Assembly: GCF_000162875.1 (NCBI RefSeq)
Contig: NZ_GG700631.1
Coordinates: forward strand, 110,258 to 174,257
Source: Slackia exigua ATCC 700122
Lineage (GTDB): Bacteria; Actinomycetota; Coriobacteriia; Coriobacteriales; Eggerthellaceae
Reading direction: 5' to 3'
Length of the DNA stretch: 64,000 nt
Position 1 is the first letter of the stretch, and each line of letters opens with the position of its first letter. The notes beneath the pieces are model-generated. The model did not search any database. It saw only the letters and a program-made list of their open reading frames with translations, and was not told the origin of the DNA. The position numbers and the translations under genes are program-made. Shown here in pieces: positions 1 to 8,601 of the stretch.

Positions 1-634
1 TTTCGTAGATGCCCTTGATCATCCCGTATCCGGGCGATTCGAGCGCAACGGCCCCGGCGCGTCCCCGCCGCCTCCGCATCAACGCCACAAGCCCGTAGAG
101 CATCGGAGCGCCGGCAGCGACGACGATCCTGTCCGGACCGGTCGTGATGCCGCGAGCACGCGCAAGCCATGACGCGATGCATTCCCTCAGCCTCTGCGAT
201 CCCTGGGGCGGCTGTCGCGCGAACAGGTCCTGCTCGGATTCATGCGCGATGACGTCGCGAAGCGTCTTCTCCCAAAGCCGGGCGAACGATCGGTCGGAGC
301 ATGCGGGCGCCGACGAGAAATCCGCGACGGCGAAGGTCGGACGGGACGTCACGGCACGCGACGATACGGGCCTTGTCACATGAGGGCGCGTCGCGATGCT
401 GCGCACGTAGTATCCGCTGCGTTCGCGAGACACGATGTACCCTTCGGCTTGCAGCTGGCGATAGGCGCTTTCGACGGTTATCACGCTCACGCCGAGGTCG
501 GCCGCCAGGCTTCGTTTCGAAGGAAGACGATCGTCCGGCAGCAGATTCCCGGCAAGGATGTCATCGCGGATATGGCGGTAGAGACTTTCGTACAGACTCA
601 AGTTCCCGCGATCCGCAAGATCGTAGATGCGCAT
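1..634 (-). CDS. pdxR: MocR/PdxR-type GntR regulator, 5' part only
   Basis: The first 211 codons of a protein that runs off the left edge. Residues about 10-75 form a GntR winged helix (PSKRSLAADLGVSVITVES is the recognition region). From about residue 100 it continues into a fold-type I aminotransferase-like domain (QPPQGSQRLRECIASWL, then VVAAGAPMLYG), the MocR arrangement. The start at 634 has AAGGGAAG just upstream. It is divergent from pdxS with 142 bp between them, the usual arrangement for PdxR, a PLP-sensing regulator of B6 synthesis. The regulatory role is inferred from that context; the family call is firm. Confidence 0.85.
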   Translation of the reverse strand, partial: MRIYDLADRGNLSLYESLYRHIRDDILAGNLLPDDRLPSKRSLAADLGVSVITVESAYRQLQAEGYIVSRERSGYYVRSIATRPHVTRPVSSRAVTSRPTFAVADFSSAPACSDRSFARLWEKTLRDVIAHESEQDLFARQPPQGSQRLRECIASWLARARGITTGPDRIVVAAGAPMLYGLVALMRRRRGRAGAVALESPGYGMIKGIYE

Positions 635-667
635 GGCTTCCCTTTTTTGGTCATATCGAAGTAACTG

Positions 668-685
668 TTCTGACTATATTCTGAC
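668..685. promoter_or_regulatory. Tandem TTCTGAC direct repeats, candidate PdxR site
   Basis: Two identical TTCTGAC heptamers start at 668 and 679, exactly 11 bp apart, so they lie on the same helix face in the divergent pdxR/pdxS gap. MocR-family regulators often bind direct repeats. Assignment to PdxR is inference. Confidence 0.4.
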
Positions 686-700
686 ATTATCATTTTTGCA

Positions 701-730
701 TTCATTGAATATTCCGCCATATTCAATGAA
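701..730. promoter_or_regulatory. 12-bp perfect inverted repeat upstream of pdxS
   Basis: TTCATTGAATAT (701-712) and ATATTCAATGAA (719-730) are perfect inverted copies separated by 6 bp. They lie 46 bp before the pdxS start and in a markedly AT-richer patch than the surroundings. The element could be an operator or a 5' UTR hairpin. It is not a typical terminator because no T-run follows and a gene begins immediately downstream. Confidence 0.45.
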
Positions 731-776
731 GCACTATGCTTCGCCGAAACCATGGCTCGGATGAAGGAGATGCCCC

Positions 777-1652
777 ATGAACGTCGACAGGATCAAACTC
801 AACAGAGAGCTCGCCCAGATGCTCAAAGGCGGCGTCATCATGGATGTGACGACGCCGGAACAGGCGCGCGTGGCGGAGAAGGCCGGTGCGTGCGCGGTCA
901 TGGCGCTCGAACGCATCCCCGCGGACATCCGCGCGGCCGGCGGCGTCTCGCGCATGAGCGATCCCGAGATGATCAAGGGAATCCAGAAGGCCGTGAGCAT
1001 TCCCGTCATGGCCAAGGTCCGCATCGGCCATTTCGTGGAAGCGCAGATCCTCCAAGCCATCGACATCGACTACATCGACGAATCGGAAGTCCTCTCTCCT
1101 GCCGACGATGCCTACCACATCGACAAAACCGCGTTCGACGTTCCGTTCGTCTGCGGGGCGCGCGACCTCGGCGAGGCGCTGCGCCGCATAGCCGAGGGCG
1201 CGACGATGATCCGTACGAAGGGAGAGCCGGGCACGGGCGACGTCGTGCAAGCCGTGCGTCACATGAGGCTCATCAACTCCCAGATCAGGCATGTGCGGTC
1301 TTTGCGTGACGACGAGCTGTTCGAAGAGGCCAAGCGTCTGGAAGTGCCCGTGGAGCTTATCCGCGGCGTGCATGAAAGCGGCCGCCTTCCCGTCGTCAAC
1401 TTCGCGGCCGGCGGTGTCGCCACGCCCGCGGATGCCGCGCTGATGATGCAGCTCGGTGCAGAAGGCGTCTTCGTCGGAAGCGGCATCTTCAAGAGCGGGG
1501 ATCCTGCGAAGCGCGCCGATGCGATCGTGAAAGCCGTCGCGAACTACGAGGACGCCAAGCTGATCGCGGAGCTCTCGTCAGGTCTCGGCGAGGCCATGGT
1601 GGGCATCAATGCGGATGAAATAGAGCTCATCATGGAAGAACGCGGCCGGTGA
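777..1652 (+). CDS. pdxS: Pyridoxal 5'-phosphate synthase subunit PdxS
   Basis: Encodes 291 residues, the normal length for PdxS, the (beta/alpha)8 subunit that makes PLP from ribose 5-phosphate, glyceraldehyde 3-phosphate and PdxT-derived ammonia. The two Schiff-base lysines are present: K80 in [10 protein letters not shown] and K148 in [12 protein letters not shown]. The phosphate-binding [19 protein letters not shown] and the [10 protein letters not shown] segment follow. GAAGGAGAT precedes the start. It overlaps pdxT, the usual two-gene operon, and sits opposite a PdxR-type regulator. The identification is essentially certain. Confidence 0.98.
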   Translation: MNVDRIKLNRELAQMLKGGVIMDVTTPEQARVAEKAGACAVMALERIPADIRAAGGVSRMSDPEMIKGIQKAVSIPVMAKVRIGHFVEAQILQAIDIDYIDESEVLSPADDAYHIDKTAFDVPFVCGARDLGEALRRIAEGATMIRTKGEPGTGDVVQAVRHMRLINSQIRHVRSLRDDELFEEAKRLEVPVELIRGVHESGRLPVVNFAAGGVATPADAALMMQLGAEGVFVGSGIFKSGDPAKRADAIVKAVANYEDAKLIAELSSGLGEAMVGINADEIELIMEERGR

Positions 1653-2251
1653 TGGGTGCCGAACGCGTCGGGATCCTTGCGGTGCAAGGCGCCTTCGCCG
1701 AGCACGAACGCATGCTGTCTGAGCTCGGCGTGGAATGCATCGAGCTCAGACAAGCGTCCGACCTGCATAAAGGATTCGATCGTTTAGTATTGCCGGGAGG
1801 AGAGAGCACGGCTCAGGGCCGGATGCTGCGAGAACTCGGCATGCTGGAGCCTCTGCGCGACATGATCGAGGCCGGCATGCCGACGTTCGGAACCTGCGCC
1901 GGCCTGATACTCATGGCCGAGCGCATAGACGGCATCAATGGGGATGGAAGCGCTGTGGACAGCCAGCACAACGCTACCTGGCTTGGGACGCTTCCGGTCA
2001 CGGTCAGGCGCAACGCATACGGACGTCAGCTCGGAAGCTTCAGGACCAGGGCCGATTTCGACGATGCAGGCGCCATTCCGATGACGTTCATCCGAGCCCC
2101 GTTCGTCGTGGAGACGCGCGACGGATGCGACGTGCTCGCCCGCGTCGACGGGAACATCGTCGGCGTGCGCTGGCGCAATCAAATCGGAACGTCCTTCCAT
2201 CCCGAACTCGACGAGGATGCGCGCGTGCACCGGATGTTCCTATCGCTCTGA
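1652..2251 (+). CDS. pdxT: PLP synthase glutaminase subunit PdxT
   Basis: Encodes 199 residues of a class I glutaminase that supplies ammonia to PdxS. The motif GGESTAQGRMLRELG, the nucleophile elbow TFGTCAGLILMAE with the catalytic Cys, and the His/Glu pair of SFHPELDED form the expected triad. The start ATG shares one base with the pdxS stop (TGATG), indicating translational coupling; a GTG one codon earlier (1649) is an alternative. It is co-transcribed with pdxS. Confidence 0.97.
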   Translation: MGAERVGILAVQGAFAEHERMLSELGVECIELRQASDLHKGFDRLVLPGGESTAQGRMLRELGMLEPLRDMIEAGMPTFGTCAGLILMAERIDGINGDGSAVDSQHNATWLGTLPVTVRRNAYGRQLGSFRTRADFDDAGAIPMTFIRAPFVVETRDGCDVLARVDGNIVGVRWRNQIGTSFHPELDEDARVHRMFLSL

Positions 2252-2615
2252 GACCGAACCCGTTGCGCTGGGTTGAGGATGCGCGATACGTACGACGGCA
2301 CGAACGCACGCCTGACATATCCGGAAATACCATGGAGCGGAGAATCTCCCCGACGACGGCCCAGCCATCTCTTCCAACGAGCACGACGCCCATGATATCG
2401 GCAGCTTTCCTCGCCTATGCAAGATGCTTGGCATGATGCGAAGCTCTCCGGCGAGGAGAATCCGAGAAAAAGCGGAATTATGTTCATTCGCTCGATGTTC
2501 TCCATCAACACCAAAGGGTGCCGCATAGTGTTCGACCGTCAACCGCCAAACACCTCTCGGGGCGACAGGTACGAAAGCGGAGAAATCGGATCGGATGCGC
2601 GACGGAGGGTCGTTG
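2252..2615. other. Intergenic region, no supported gene
   Basis: These 364 bp lie between pdxT and the CPBP protease. An open frame at 2417-2632 has no recognisable domain and no good ribosome binding site. A weak hairpin with AACCC and GGGTT arms just after pdxT could be a terminator. The GGAGGG at 2604-2609 serves the next gene. I see no repeats or RNA gene. Confidence 0.5.
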
Positions 2616-3608
2616 ATGAAAAAAGCGCTTAAGAGCATAGCGGACAGCTGGTTCGGCTACCTGGTCGGCAGCGTCTTCCTGACAGGGATCGGCGGCTTGA
2701 TCGGCGGACTGCTCACGGGAGCTTTCGTAGGAATCTACGCCGGGTTGGCCTATGGAGACGAAATCGTCGGAATGACGGACGCGCAGGAAATCGCTTCAAC
2801 CATGATGGGGTTGCTTCCTGATTGGCTTGCAACCGGACAAGCGTATCTGGCATCCATCGGAGTATGGCTCGTCGCGCTCCTCTGGTTTCTGCGCAAGGCC
2901 AACAAGCCGATCTGGAAAGCCATCGACAGAAGATCGGCGGGAAACAACTTCAGGAACCTGATGATCGGCTTCGCCCTCGGCGCGGCGCTCAACGGATTCT
3001 GCGCGTTCGCGGCGTGCATGCTCGGAAGCATCTCTCTTGACTTCAGCTCATTCAACATAGCCTACGCGCTGATCCTTCTCGTATGCGTGTTCGTCCAGTC
3101 GTCGGCGGAAGAGCTGGTCTGCAGAGGATACCTATACCAGAAGCTGCTGAACAAGTACAAGAGGCCGGTGGTCGCGATCGTCGGGAACGCGGCGATATTC
3201 GCGGCGTTCCACCTTCTGAACCCAGGAGTGACCGTGCTGTCTATCGTGGACATCATGATCTGCGGGATCTTGTTCTCCCTCCTGGTCTACTACTTCGACA
3301 GCATCTGGATGGCCATGGCGGCCCATGCGGCGTGGAATTACCTTCAAAGCATCGTCCTCGGGCTTCCCAACAGCGGGAATGTACTCCCCTACTCGATTTT
3401 CAAGCTGGACGAGGCCTCGGCTCGCGATGGTCTTGCCTATACGACGGGCTTCGGGCTCGAAGGCTCCATAATGGCCATCCTGGTGCAGGTGGTCGCAATT
3501 GCAGCGCTCATATATCTGATCAAGAAAAACGGCACCCGTATCACCGACATCTGGGAGACGCGGCCCATCATGGACGAAACCGATGTCGAATCGAAGGAGA
3601 CGACATAA
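2616..3608 (+). CDS. CPBP-family intramembrane metalloprotease
   Basis: Encodes 330 residues with about eight hydrophobic segments. The C-terminal half has the three CPBP (Abi/CAAX-processing) motifs: EE in SSAEELVCRGYLYQ, a membrane His in FAAFHLLNP, and HAAWNYLQS. In this family the glutamates and histidines ligate zinc within the membrane. The start is set by GGAGGG seven bases upstream; an upstream ATG at 2595 lacks such a site. Substrates of bacterial members include peptides, prenylated proteins and bacteriocin-immunity targets; nothing here identifies one. It stands as a single gene before an XRE regulator. Confidence 0.88.
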   Translation: MKKALKSIADSWFGYLVGSVFLTGIGGLIGGLLTGAFVGIYAGLAYGDEIVGMTDAQEIASTMMGLLPDWLATGQAYLASIGVWLVALLWFLRKANKPIWKAIDRRSAGNNFRNLMIGFALGAALNGFCAFAACMLGSISLDFSSFNIAYALILLVCVFVQSSAEELVCRGYLYQKLLNKYKRPVVAIVGNAAIFAAFHLLNPGVTVLSIVDIMICGILFSLLVYYFDSIWMAMAAHAAWNYLQSIVLGLPNSGNVLPYSIFKLDEASARDGLAYTTGFGLEGSIMAILVQVVAIAALIYLIKKNGTRITDIWETRPIMDETDVESKETT

Positions 3609-3839
3609 GCCGAGGCGAAACGCCAACGAATGCCGGACGACGGCAAGAAGCGGCGACCGCACGGGCGAACGCATGGGATCGATCGAATGGAAGCGCGCTC
3701 TATCGATTCTTGAGCGCAACTATCGGTTGCGGACACGAATTGCAAGCTGGAATTGGTGGCGCTCGCGATGGACGAGACCGAGCATGGTGCCATGCAGCTG
3801 CAAGGTTCATGCCGACCATGACAGAGAAAGGTCCCCCTC

Positions 3840-4442
3840 ATGAAGATCGAAATAGCGAAGAGGCTCTACGAATACCGTCGCGCATCCGGACTTTCCCAGG
3901 AGCAGGTTGCCGCCAAGATCAGCGTATCGCGCCAGGCGGTGTCGAAGTGGGAATGCGCCGAATCATCCCCCGACACCGACAACCTTATCGCGCTCGCCAT
4001 GCTCTACGGAGTGACGGTCGACGAGCTGCTGTTCGCCGATCCCGAGAAAACGGCCGCTGAAACGACGAAAGGGACTATAAGGACGAACGACGCCGAGGAA
4101 GACGCCGGGAAAACGAATTCGACCGACGGAGCATCCGGAAAAACCGAGGACCGATCCGACGGCGGCGAGAACGCGGGCGTTGCCGGCGGTGATCCTCGAA
4201 AAGCCGAAGAGACGCCCGATGCCGCGGAGAAGGAGCCCGCTTGGCAACGCCCTGAAAACCCCGAGCAGGATTACGTCGACATCAGCTTCTCGCAAGGCGT
4301 GCACGTCCGCGATTCCAAGAAGGGCGAAGAAGTCCACGTGGGCTGGGACGGCATCCATGTCGACAACGACAAGGAGCATGTGCACCTGGACTTCAGCGGC
4401 CTTGCCAGGATGATCCGCGAGTTCCGCAAGGATCAGGAATAG
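3840..4442 (+). CDS. XRE-family transcriptional regulator with charged linker
   Basis: Encodes 200 residues. Residues 1-65 are a Cro/C1-type helix-turn-helix (RRASGLSQEQVAAKISVS then RQAVSKWECAESSPDTDNL), the common single-domain layout of small Gram-positive regulators. A long, charged, probably disordered linker (about 75-145) follows. The C-terminal part contains an alternating V/H/D stretch (EEVHVGWDGIHVDNDKEHVH) that looks like a beta-sandwich or membrane-associated adhesin-like fold seen in some regulators. AGAAAGG precedes the start. The DNA target is unknown; the adjacent nitroreductase operator region is a candidate. Confidence 0.85.
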   Translation: MKIEIAKRLYEYRRASGLSQEQVAAKISVSRQAVSKWECAESSPDTDNLIALAMLYGVTVDELLFADPEKTAAETTKGTIRTNDAEEDAGKTNSTDGASGKTEDRSDGGENAGVAGGDPRKAEETPDAAEKEPAWQRPENPEQDYVDISFSQGVHVRDSKKGEEVHVGWDGIHVDNDKEHVHLDFSGLARMIREFRKDQE

Positions 4443-4484
4443 TCTATGGGGCAAGAACTGAACGGAAGCTGCCCTTGCTCTGAC

Positions 4485-4528
4485 CATAGACGCATCAACG
4501 GCATTGATATAACGTTGATGCGTCTATG
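4485..4528. repeat. 16-bp perfect inverted repeat upstream of nitroreductase gene
   Basis: CATAGACGCATCAACG (4485-4500) and CGTTGATGCGTCTATG (4513-4528) are exact inverted copies with a 12-nt spacer. No T-run follows on either strand, so it is not a standard intrinsic terminator. It lies between the XRE regulator and the nitroreductase gene and could be a binding site or an mRNA hairpin. Confidence 0.6.
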
Positions 4529-4612
4529 ATCGAAGAAAGCACGGACGAGACGAACGGACGCCGAACGCACCGAAATGCAGGGAATGGAAGATTGACGGAC
4601 AGGAGCCATAGC

Positions 4613-5278
4613 ATGGGTATGACGATGAAAGAGGCGATGCACGCCCGCCACATGGTGCGCGCGTACACGAAAGAGCTGCTTTCAGAAGAGCAGGTGCGTC
4701 TGCTGGAGGAGCGCATAGACTCAAACAACCGTAATCATGGAACGTCCATCCGGCTCGTGCGCGGCGACTCCAAGGCTATAAGCGGCGTGATGCGCCTCAC
4801 GATGGCCAAAAACGTACGCGAGTATTTCCTCATGGCCGGCCCCGACGCGCCCGACTTGGACGAGAGGCTCGGATATGCAGGGGCGGATCTCATGCTCTAC
4901 GCGCAGACCCTCGGACTCAATACCTGGTGGGTGGGCGGCACGTTCAACCGCAAACGCGTCAAAGAGCGCGCAGGCGCCGACAGGCCCGTGGGTATCGTGG
5001 CCGTGGGGCTCGGCGCCACGCAAGGTAAGCCGCATAAAAGCAAGTCGGCGACAGATATCAGCTCCTACGAAGGCGAGGCGCCATGTTGGTTCTCGCGTGG
5101 CGTAGAAGCGGCGTTGCTCGCCCCGACGGCGCTGAACAAGCAGGCATTCAAGCTGCATGGCAAGGGTGACGTCGTGAATCTTGAATGCGGTAAAGGGACG
5201 TTTGCTGGAGTGGACGCAGGGCTCGTACGCTACCATTTCGAGCTCGGAGCGGGCAGAGAGAATTTCTCGTGGATGTGA
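4613..5278 (+). CDS. Nitroreductase-family protein (TM1586-like)
   Basis: Encodes 221 residues. The N-terminus (MKEAMHARHMVRAYT) carries the FMN-phosphate-binding R-(S/M)-(V/I)-R pattern typical of nitroreductases. The middle (RLGYAGADLMLYAQTLGLN followed by TWWVGG) matches the helix and loop that stack on FMN. The tail LAPTALNKQAFKLHG resembles the conserved APTA-NxQPW active-site segment. The layout fits the TM1586-type subgroup (PF14512-like) better than the classical NfsB type. AGGAG at 4601 with seven-base spacing fixes the start; an upstream ATG at 4526 is inside the inverted repeat and has no site. The substrate is unknown. Confidence 0.8.
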   Translation: MGMTMKEAMHARHMVRAYTKELLSEEQVRLLEERIDSNNRNHGTSIRLVRGDSKAISGVMRLTMAKNVREYFLMAGPDAPDLDERLGYAGADLMLYAQTLGLNTWWVGGTFNRKRVKERAGADRPVGIVAVGLGATQGKPHKSKSATDISSYEGEAPCWFSRGVEAALLAPTALNKQAFKLHGKGDVVNLECGKGTFAGVDAGLVRYHFELGAGRENFSWM

Positions 5279-5328
5279 TCCTGGAGGAACAGGCCGCGAA
5301 ATCATGCGTGCGAGCGGACGCAAGCGGC

Positions 5329-5444
5329 TACACCGATCCTCTGCTCGTCGTCGGCAACGACGAATCACGCCTAGACACGTGATGATGCCTGGTTTCAACG
5401 GATTCGAAACGCCGGAACGCATCAGGAAGATTTCCTTGCCGTAG
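5329..5444 (+). pseudogene. Relic of a response-regulator receiver domain
   Basis: One frame reads TDPLLVVGNDESRL, matching the start of a receiver domain (ILVVDDE-type). A shifted frame then reads VMMPGFNGFETPERIRKIS, the DVMMPGxxGxE phosphorylation-site region plus the next helix. About 35 expected residues between them are missing and the frame changes, and a TAG at 5442-5444 ends it. It is therefore a truncated fragment. No DNA-binding domain remains. Confidence 0.5.
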
Positions 5445-5711
5445 CCCGATCATCGCGCTATCCGTCCGGAAGCGCGGATACTACCTGTTCGGAGCGGGCG
5501 TGTTCTTCCTGCTCGGCCTGGTCAGCCTGTTTGCCGGAAAGTCCGCCTTGACGAACGTTCCCCCATTACCGCTGGATATACGTTGACGGATTACGCGGAC
5601 GGCCTCGAAACGGCATCACCGCTCGTTTCGATTGCGGTGTATGCGGTACTGATATTGATTTTGGCGGTCTGCATCCATTACCTGCCGTCGTATGATGATT
5701 TGAACGCATGA
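5445..5711 (+). pseudogene. Relic of a sensor-kinase membrane domain
   Basis: One frame reads PIIALSVRKRGYYLFGAGVF and continues as a membrane helix to VPPLPLDIR. A frameshift near 5583 leads into LTDYADGLETASPLVSIAVY and a second membrane helix ending HYLPSYDDLNA, closed by TGA at 5709-5711. Two hydrophobic helices around a short external loop resemble a histidine-kinase N-terminus. The kinase core is absent. Together with the receiver relic just upstream this is a decayed two-component system. Confidence 0.4.
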
Positions 5712-6178
5712 GCAAGAAGCGCGCTTCCGCATCATTGCAGGTCCTTGCCGCCGGCGATGAAGCTCATGAAAATAGCGCCGCATGAGCCCGGTTGCCCCTT
5801 CGGCGCATCCGGCCTGGGAATCGCCCGATCGGCTTTTTCGGTTCAAGCTGCGTTCGGATGTTGCGTAACGTTCTGGCGTATGTATGAATGATTCTAAGAT
5901 GAGAATAATTTTTTGTTCGACTGCATAAGCGGTCAAGAATGATATGCTGAGCGACAGAGCGGTTCTATCTGGAGTTTTGCAGGCTGCAACGCACTGTTGC
6001 CCTATGACCCATAGGCATAGTATTGTCGCCAAAGAATACCTGCAGAACGGGCGCGATGCGGTTAGCCGAGACGAAGCGTTGCTGCCGAAACGCAGCAGTC
6101 GGTCGGATACGCCTCTCCTCGCGTCGTGTTGGAGGCATCCGCACCGATTCGGATTCGGTTGCGCGAAAGGGGCGTTCC
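5712..6178. other. Intergenic region upstream of moeA-like gene
   Basis: This stretch has no supported gene. A small hairpin (ATTCT 5891-5895, AGAAT 5902-5906) followed by six T (5909-5914) could terminate the decayed locus. The rest is leader DNA of the MoeA-like gene. I looked for a molybdenum-cofactor riboswitch and did not recognise one. An open frame running from 6023 into the gene lacks a ribosome binding site. Confidence 0.4.
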
Positions 6179-7582
6179 ATGAGGGATCATTCGAAGCATA
6201 TCCAGCTGTCGCGCGAAGAAGCGGTCGCACGGACGCTTGCAATGCTTGACGAGCTTCCCGAGGGCTTCGGTTGGCGCGGCGCATTGCTGCAGGCAGCAGG
6301 TGCCTCGGACGACGCGGCTACCGCGCACGCACGCAATGTTCGACGCAAGCTGGTCGAACGCGTTTCCCTTGCGGAATCCATCGGCCGCGTGCTGGCATAC
6401 GACGTCGTCGCGCAGAACGACATGCCGAGCGCGCTCACATGCGCGATGGACTCCATCGCGCTGCACTGGTCCGATTTCGCGGATCTGCCTGAGGGCCAGC
6501 TGCCCGACACCGGCGCATGGGTGCGCGGCGTGGATTGGCAATTCGCGAACACGGGCGTGGCTATGCCCGAGGGATTCGACACGGCCATCGTTATCGAGCA
6601 TGCGCAGGTTTCCGCCGACGAGCAGCACATCGTCATCGATGCCGCCCCGTCGAAGCAGGGCGCGGGCACCCGTCCGGTCGGCAGCTCCATGCGCCGCGGC
6701 GACGTGCTGGCGCAGGCAGGTTCCATAGTAACGCCCGATCTGGCCGTCCGTATCGGTGCCGGTAACAATGCCAGCGTAGCCGTAGTGCGTCGCCCACGCG
6801 TCGCGTTCATTCCTACAGGCAACGAACTGATGACGCCCGGCGTTCCGTTCGACCCCGCGCACACCGACAGCTTCGCCGCGCGCGGTCGCACCTTCGAGAC
6901 GAACAGCGTGCTCGTCCGTGCGAAGTGCGAGAAATGGGGCGGGCGGTTCGTGCCGTTCGACATCGTGCTCGACCGCCGCGACACCATCGAAGCCGCCCTC
7001 GAACGTGCCGTGGAAGTTGCCGACATCGTCGTGCTGAACGCAGGTTCATCGAAGGGCAGCGACGACTGGTCGTGCGAGGTCATGGAAGAGATGGGGCGTA
7101 TGGTCTGCCACCAGACGAACCACGGGCCGGGACATCATTCCAGCGCCGCCGTCATCGACGGCACGCCCATCGTCGGCATCTCCGGACCGTCGGGCGGAGC
7201 ATCGTTCACGCTGGACTTCTATCTGCGGCCGCTCATGCGCGCGTTCATGGGGTTGGAACCCGAGATCGGACGCACGCCGGCCGTGCTTGCCGAGGAATTC
7301 CCGCCGGGCGGCCCTGGCAGCGCCAAGAAGCACGGCGGCCCCGTGCGCGGAGAGGAACGGCCGGCGGAGCACCCGGAACACGAGCCCGGCACGCCCGAGT
7401 TCTATGGCGTGAGGATGCTGCGCGTCGAACATGCCGAGGACGGCACGCTGCGCGCCTGGCCCATCGCGGGCTTCCCCGGCAGCGCGGAGACCTTGGCGGC
7501 GAACGCATACTGCATGCTGCCGATGGGTCCGGGCATCGAAGCGCCGAGGCCCGGCGACGTGATCCGGGTCGAATGGCGCTAA
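6179..7582 (+). CDS. MoeA-like molybdopterin molybdenumtransferase homologue
   Basis: Encodes 467 residues. Recognisable MoeA features are the entry motif LTCAMDSIALHW (compare SAMDGYA), the MogA-like domain with VAFIPTGNELM, NAGSSKGSDDWSCEVMEEMG (the GGVSxGxxD loop region), and a C-terminal beta-barrel domain ending in PMGPGIEAPRPGDVIRVEW. MoeA inserts molybdate into adenylylated molybdopterin. Several core residues differ from the classic protein (N for D in GDEL, altered glycine loop), and an extra Pro/His-rich segment lies near residue 385. It may be a specialised paralogue that serves one enzyme family. The start at 6179 follows AAAGGGGC. Confidence 0.8.
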   Translation: MRDHSKHIQLSREEAVARTLAMLDELPEGFGWRGALLQAAGASDDAATAHARNVRRKLVERVSLAESIGRVLAYDVVAQNDMPSALTCAMDSIALHWSDFADLPEGQLPDTGAWVRGVDWQFANTGVAMPEGFDTAIVIEHAQVSADEQHIVIDAAPSKQGAGTRPVGSSMRRGDVLAQAGSIVTPDLAVRIGAGNNASVAVVRRPRVAFIPTGNELMTPGVPFDPAHTDSFAARGRTFETNSVLVRAKCEKWGGRFVPFDIVLDRRDTIEAALERAVEVADIVVLNAGSSKGSDDWSCEVMEEMGRMVCHQTNHGPGHHSSAAVIDGTPIVGISGPSGGASFTLDFYLRPLMRAFMGLEPEIGRTPAVLAEEFPPGGPGSAKKHGGPVRGEERPAEHPEHEPGTPEFYGVRMLRVEHAEDGTLRAWPIAGFPGSAETLAANAYCMLPMGPGIEAPRPGDVIRVEWR

Positions 7583-7683
7583 AGACCCCGATAGACCCTC
7601 ATCGTTTCGATAGACGAACCACGCATCCAGCCTTGCGCAAAACTGCCGCGTTTTCATATGCAGCATTCAGAAAGGGGAACGAA

Positions 7684-8562
7684 ATGGCTATTTCTACTGA
7701 GATCGTCGGAAAGACCTTCGGTCCGTTCGTGCGCGATTACACGTTCAAAGACCTCGAGATCTGCGCGCTTGGATGCGGCGCAGGCTGGGATGGCCGTATT
7801 GACCTGGAGTATGTCAACGAAGGCGATGCCAAGAACCCGAATCTCAAGGTTCTGCCCATCTTCGCCGTGCCCCTGACCGTTAACGAGGAGATGACCACCA
7901 CCCTCGATTACGGCTTCGATTACTCCGGTTCCCTGCACTACGGCATCGACGTGCGTTTCCATGCGCCGTTCAAAATGAATGACCGCATCGAAACCTTCGT
8001 GACCCAAGAGGCTGTCTGGGATCGCGGAGAAGGTCGTGGCTCCCTCTCCAAGCAAGTCGGCAAGTCCTACTCCGCCGACGGCACCCATCTGTGCACGGTC
8101 GACACCTACGATTGCTGCATCTACGACGGCGGCTGGGGCGGCGAGCGGCCGCCCCAGGATTCCGTGGAATACCCCGACCGCGAACCCGACTGCGCATTCG
8201 AGGAGACCTACGGCTACAACTGGCCGCTCGTCTATCGCCTGATGGGCGACTGGCATCAACAGCATATCGACTGGTCTTACACCGAGCAGACCGGTCTCGA
8301 GCGTCCTATCGCCCATGGCGTGAGCAGCGCCGGCGTGGCTATGCGCCATGTCATTTCCCTGCTGTTCCCGGGACATCCCGAAGCCATGACCCGCTTCAAG
8401 TGCCGCTTCACCTCCCCGGTGCTGCCCGGCGTCCGCCTGCGCACCATTGCATGGAAGACCGCCGAGGGAGAAGCGAGATTCCGCATGGTTAACGCCGATG
8501 CCCCCGATTCCAAGCCGTTCCTGAACCACGGCATCGTCGAGTGGGACGCCACCTGCGCGTAG
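7684..8562 (+). CDS. MaoC-like double hot-dog dehydratase
   Basis: Encodes 292 residues in two hot-dog domains. The C-terminal one has the (R)-specific hydratase signature: YRLMGDWHQQHIDWSYTEQT followed by GLERPIAHGVSSAGVAMRHV, with the catalytic Asp and His of the G-D-x4-H-I-D motif intact. The N-terminal domain (about 1-150) resembles the decorated, non-catalytic half of MFE-2-type enoyl-CoA hydratases. Members hydrate 2-enoyl-CoA or dehydrate 3-hydroxyacyl thioesters. AAAGGGGAACGAA precedes the start. It lies 101 bp after the MoeA-like gene and opposite an AraC regulator; no other fatty-acid gene is nearby, so the substrate is unknown. Confidence 0.8.
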   Translation: MAISTEIVGKTFGPFVRDYTFKDLEICALGCGAGWDGRIDLEYVNEGDAKNPNLKVLPIFAVPLTVNEEMTTTLDYGFDYSGSLHYGIDVRFHAPFKMNDRIETFVTQEAVWDRGEGRGSLSKQVGKSYSADGTHLCTVDTYDCCIYDGGWGGERPPQDSVEYPDREPDCAFEETYGYNWPLVYRLMGDWHQQHIDWSYTEQTGLERPIAHGVSSAGVAMRHVISLLFPGHPEAMTRFKCRFTSPVLPGVRLRTIAWKTAEGEARFRMVNADAPDSKPFLNHGIVEWDATCA

Positions 8563-8601
8563 CGATTTCGCATCACCGAAAAGAAGCTCTTTGCAACGGC
8601 A

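Noticed and set aside
2417-2632. 71-codon frame between pdxT and the CPBP protease
   Set aside because: No domain, no binding site, and its end overlaps the next gene's start region.
5712-6178. Possible molybdenum-cofactor riboswitch upstream of the MoeA-like gene
   Set aside because: No recognisable conserved core or stem pattern; a covariance-model search would be decisive.
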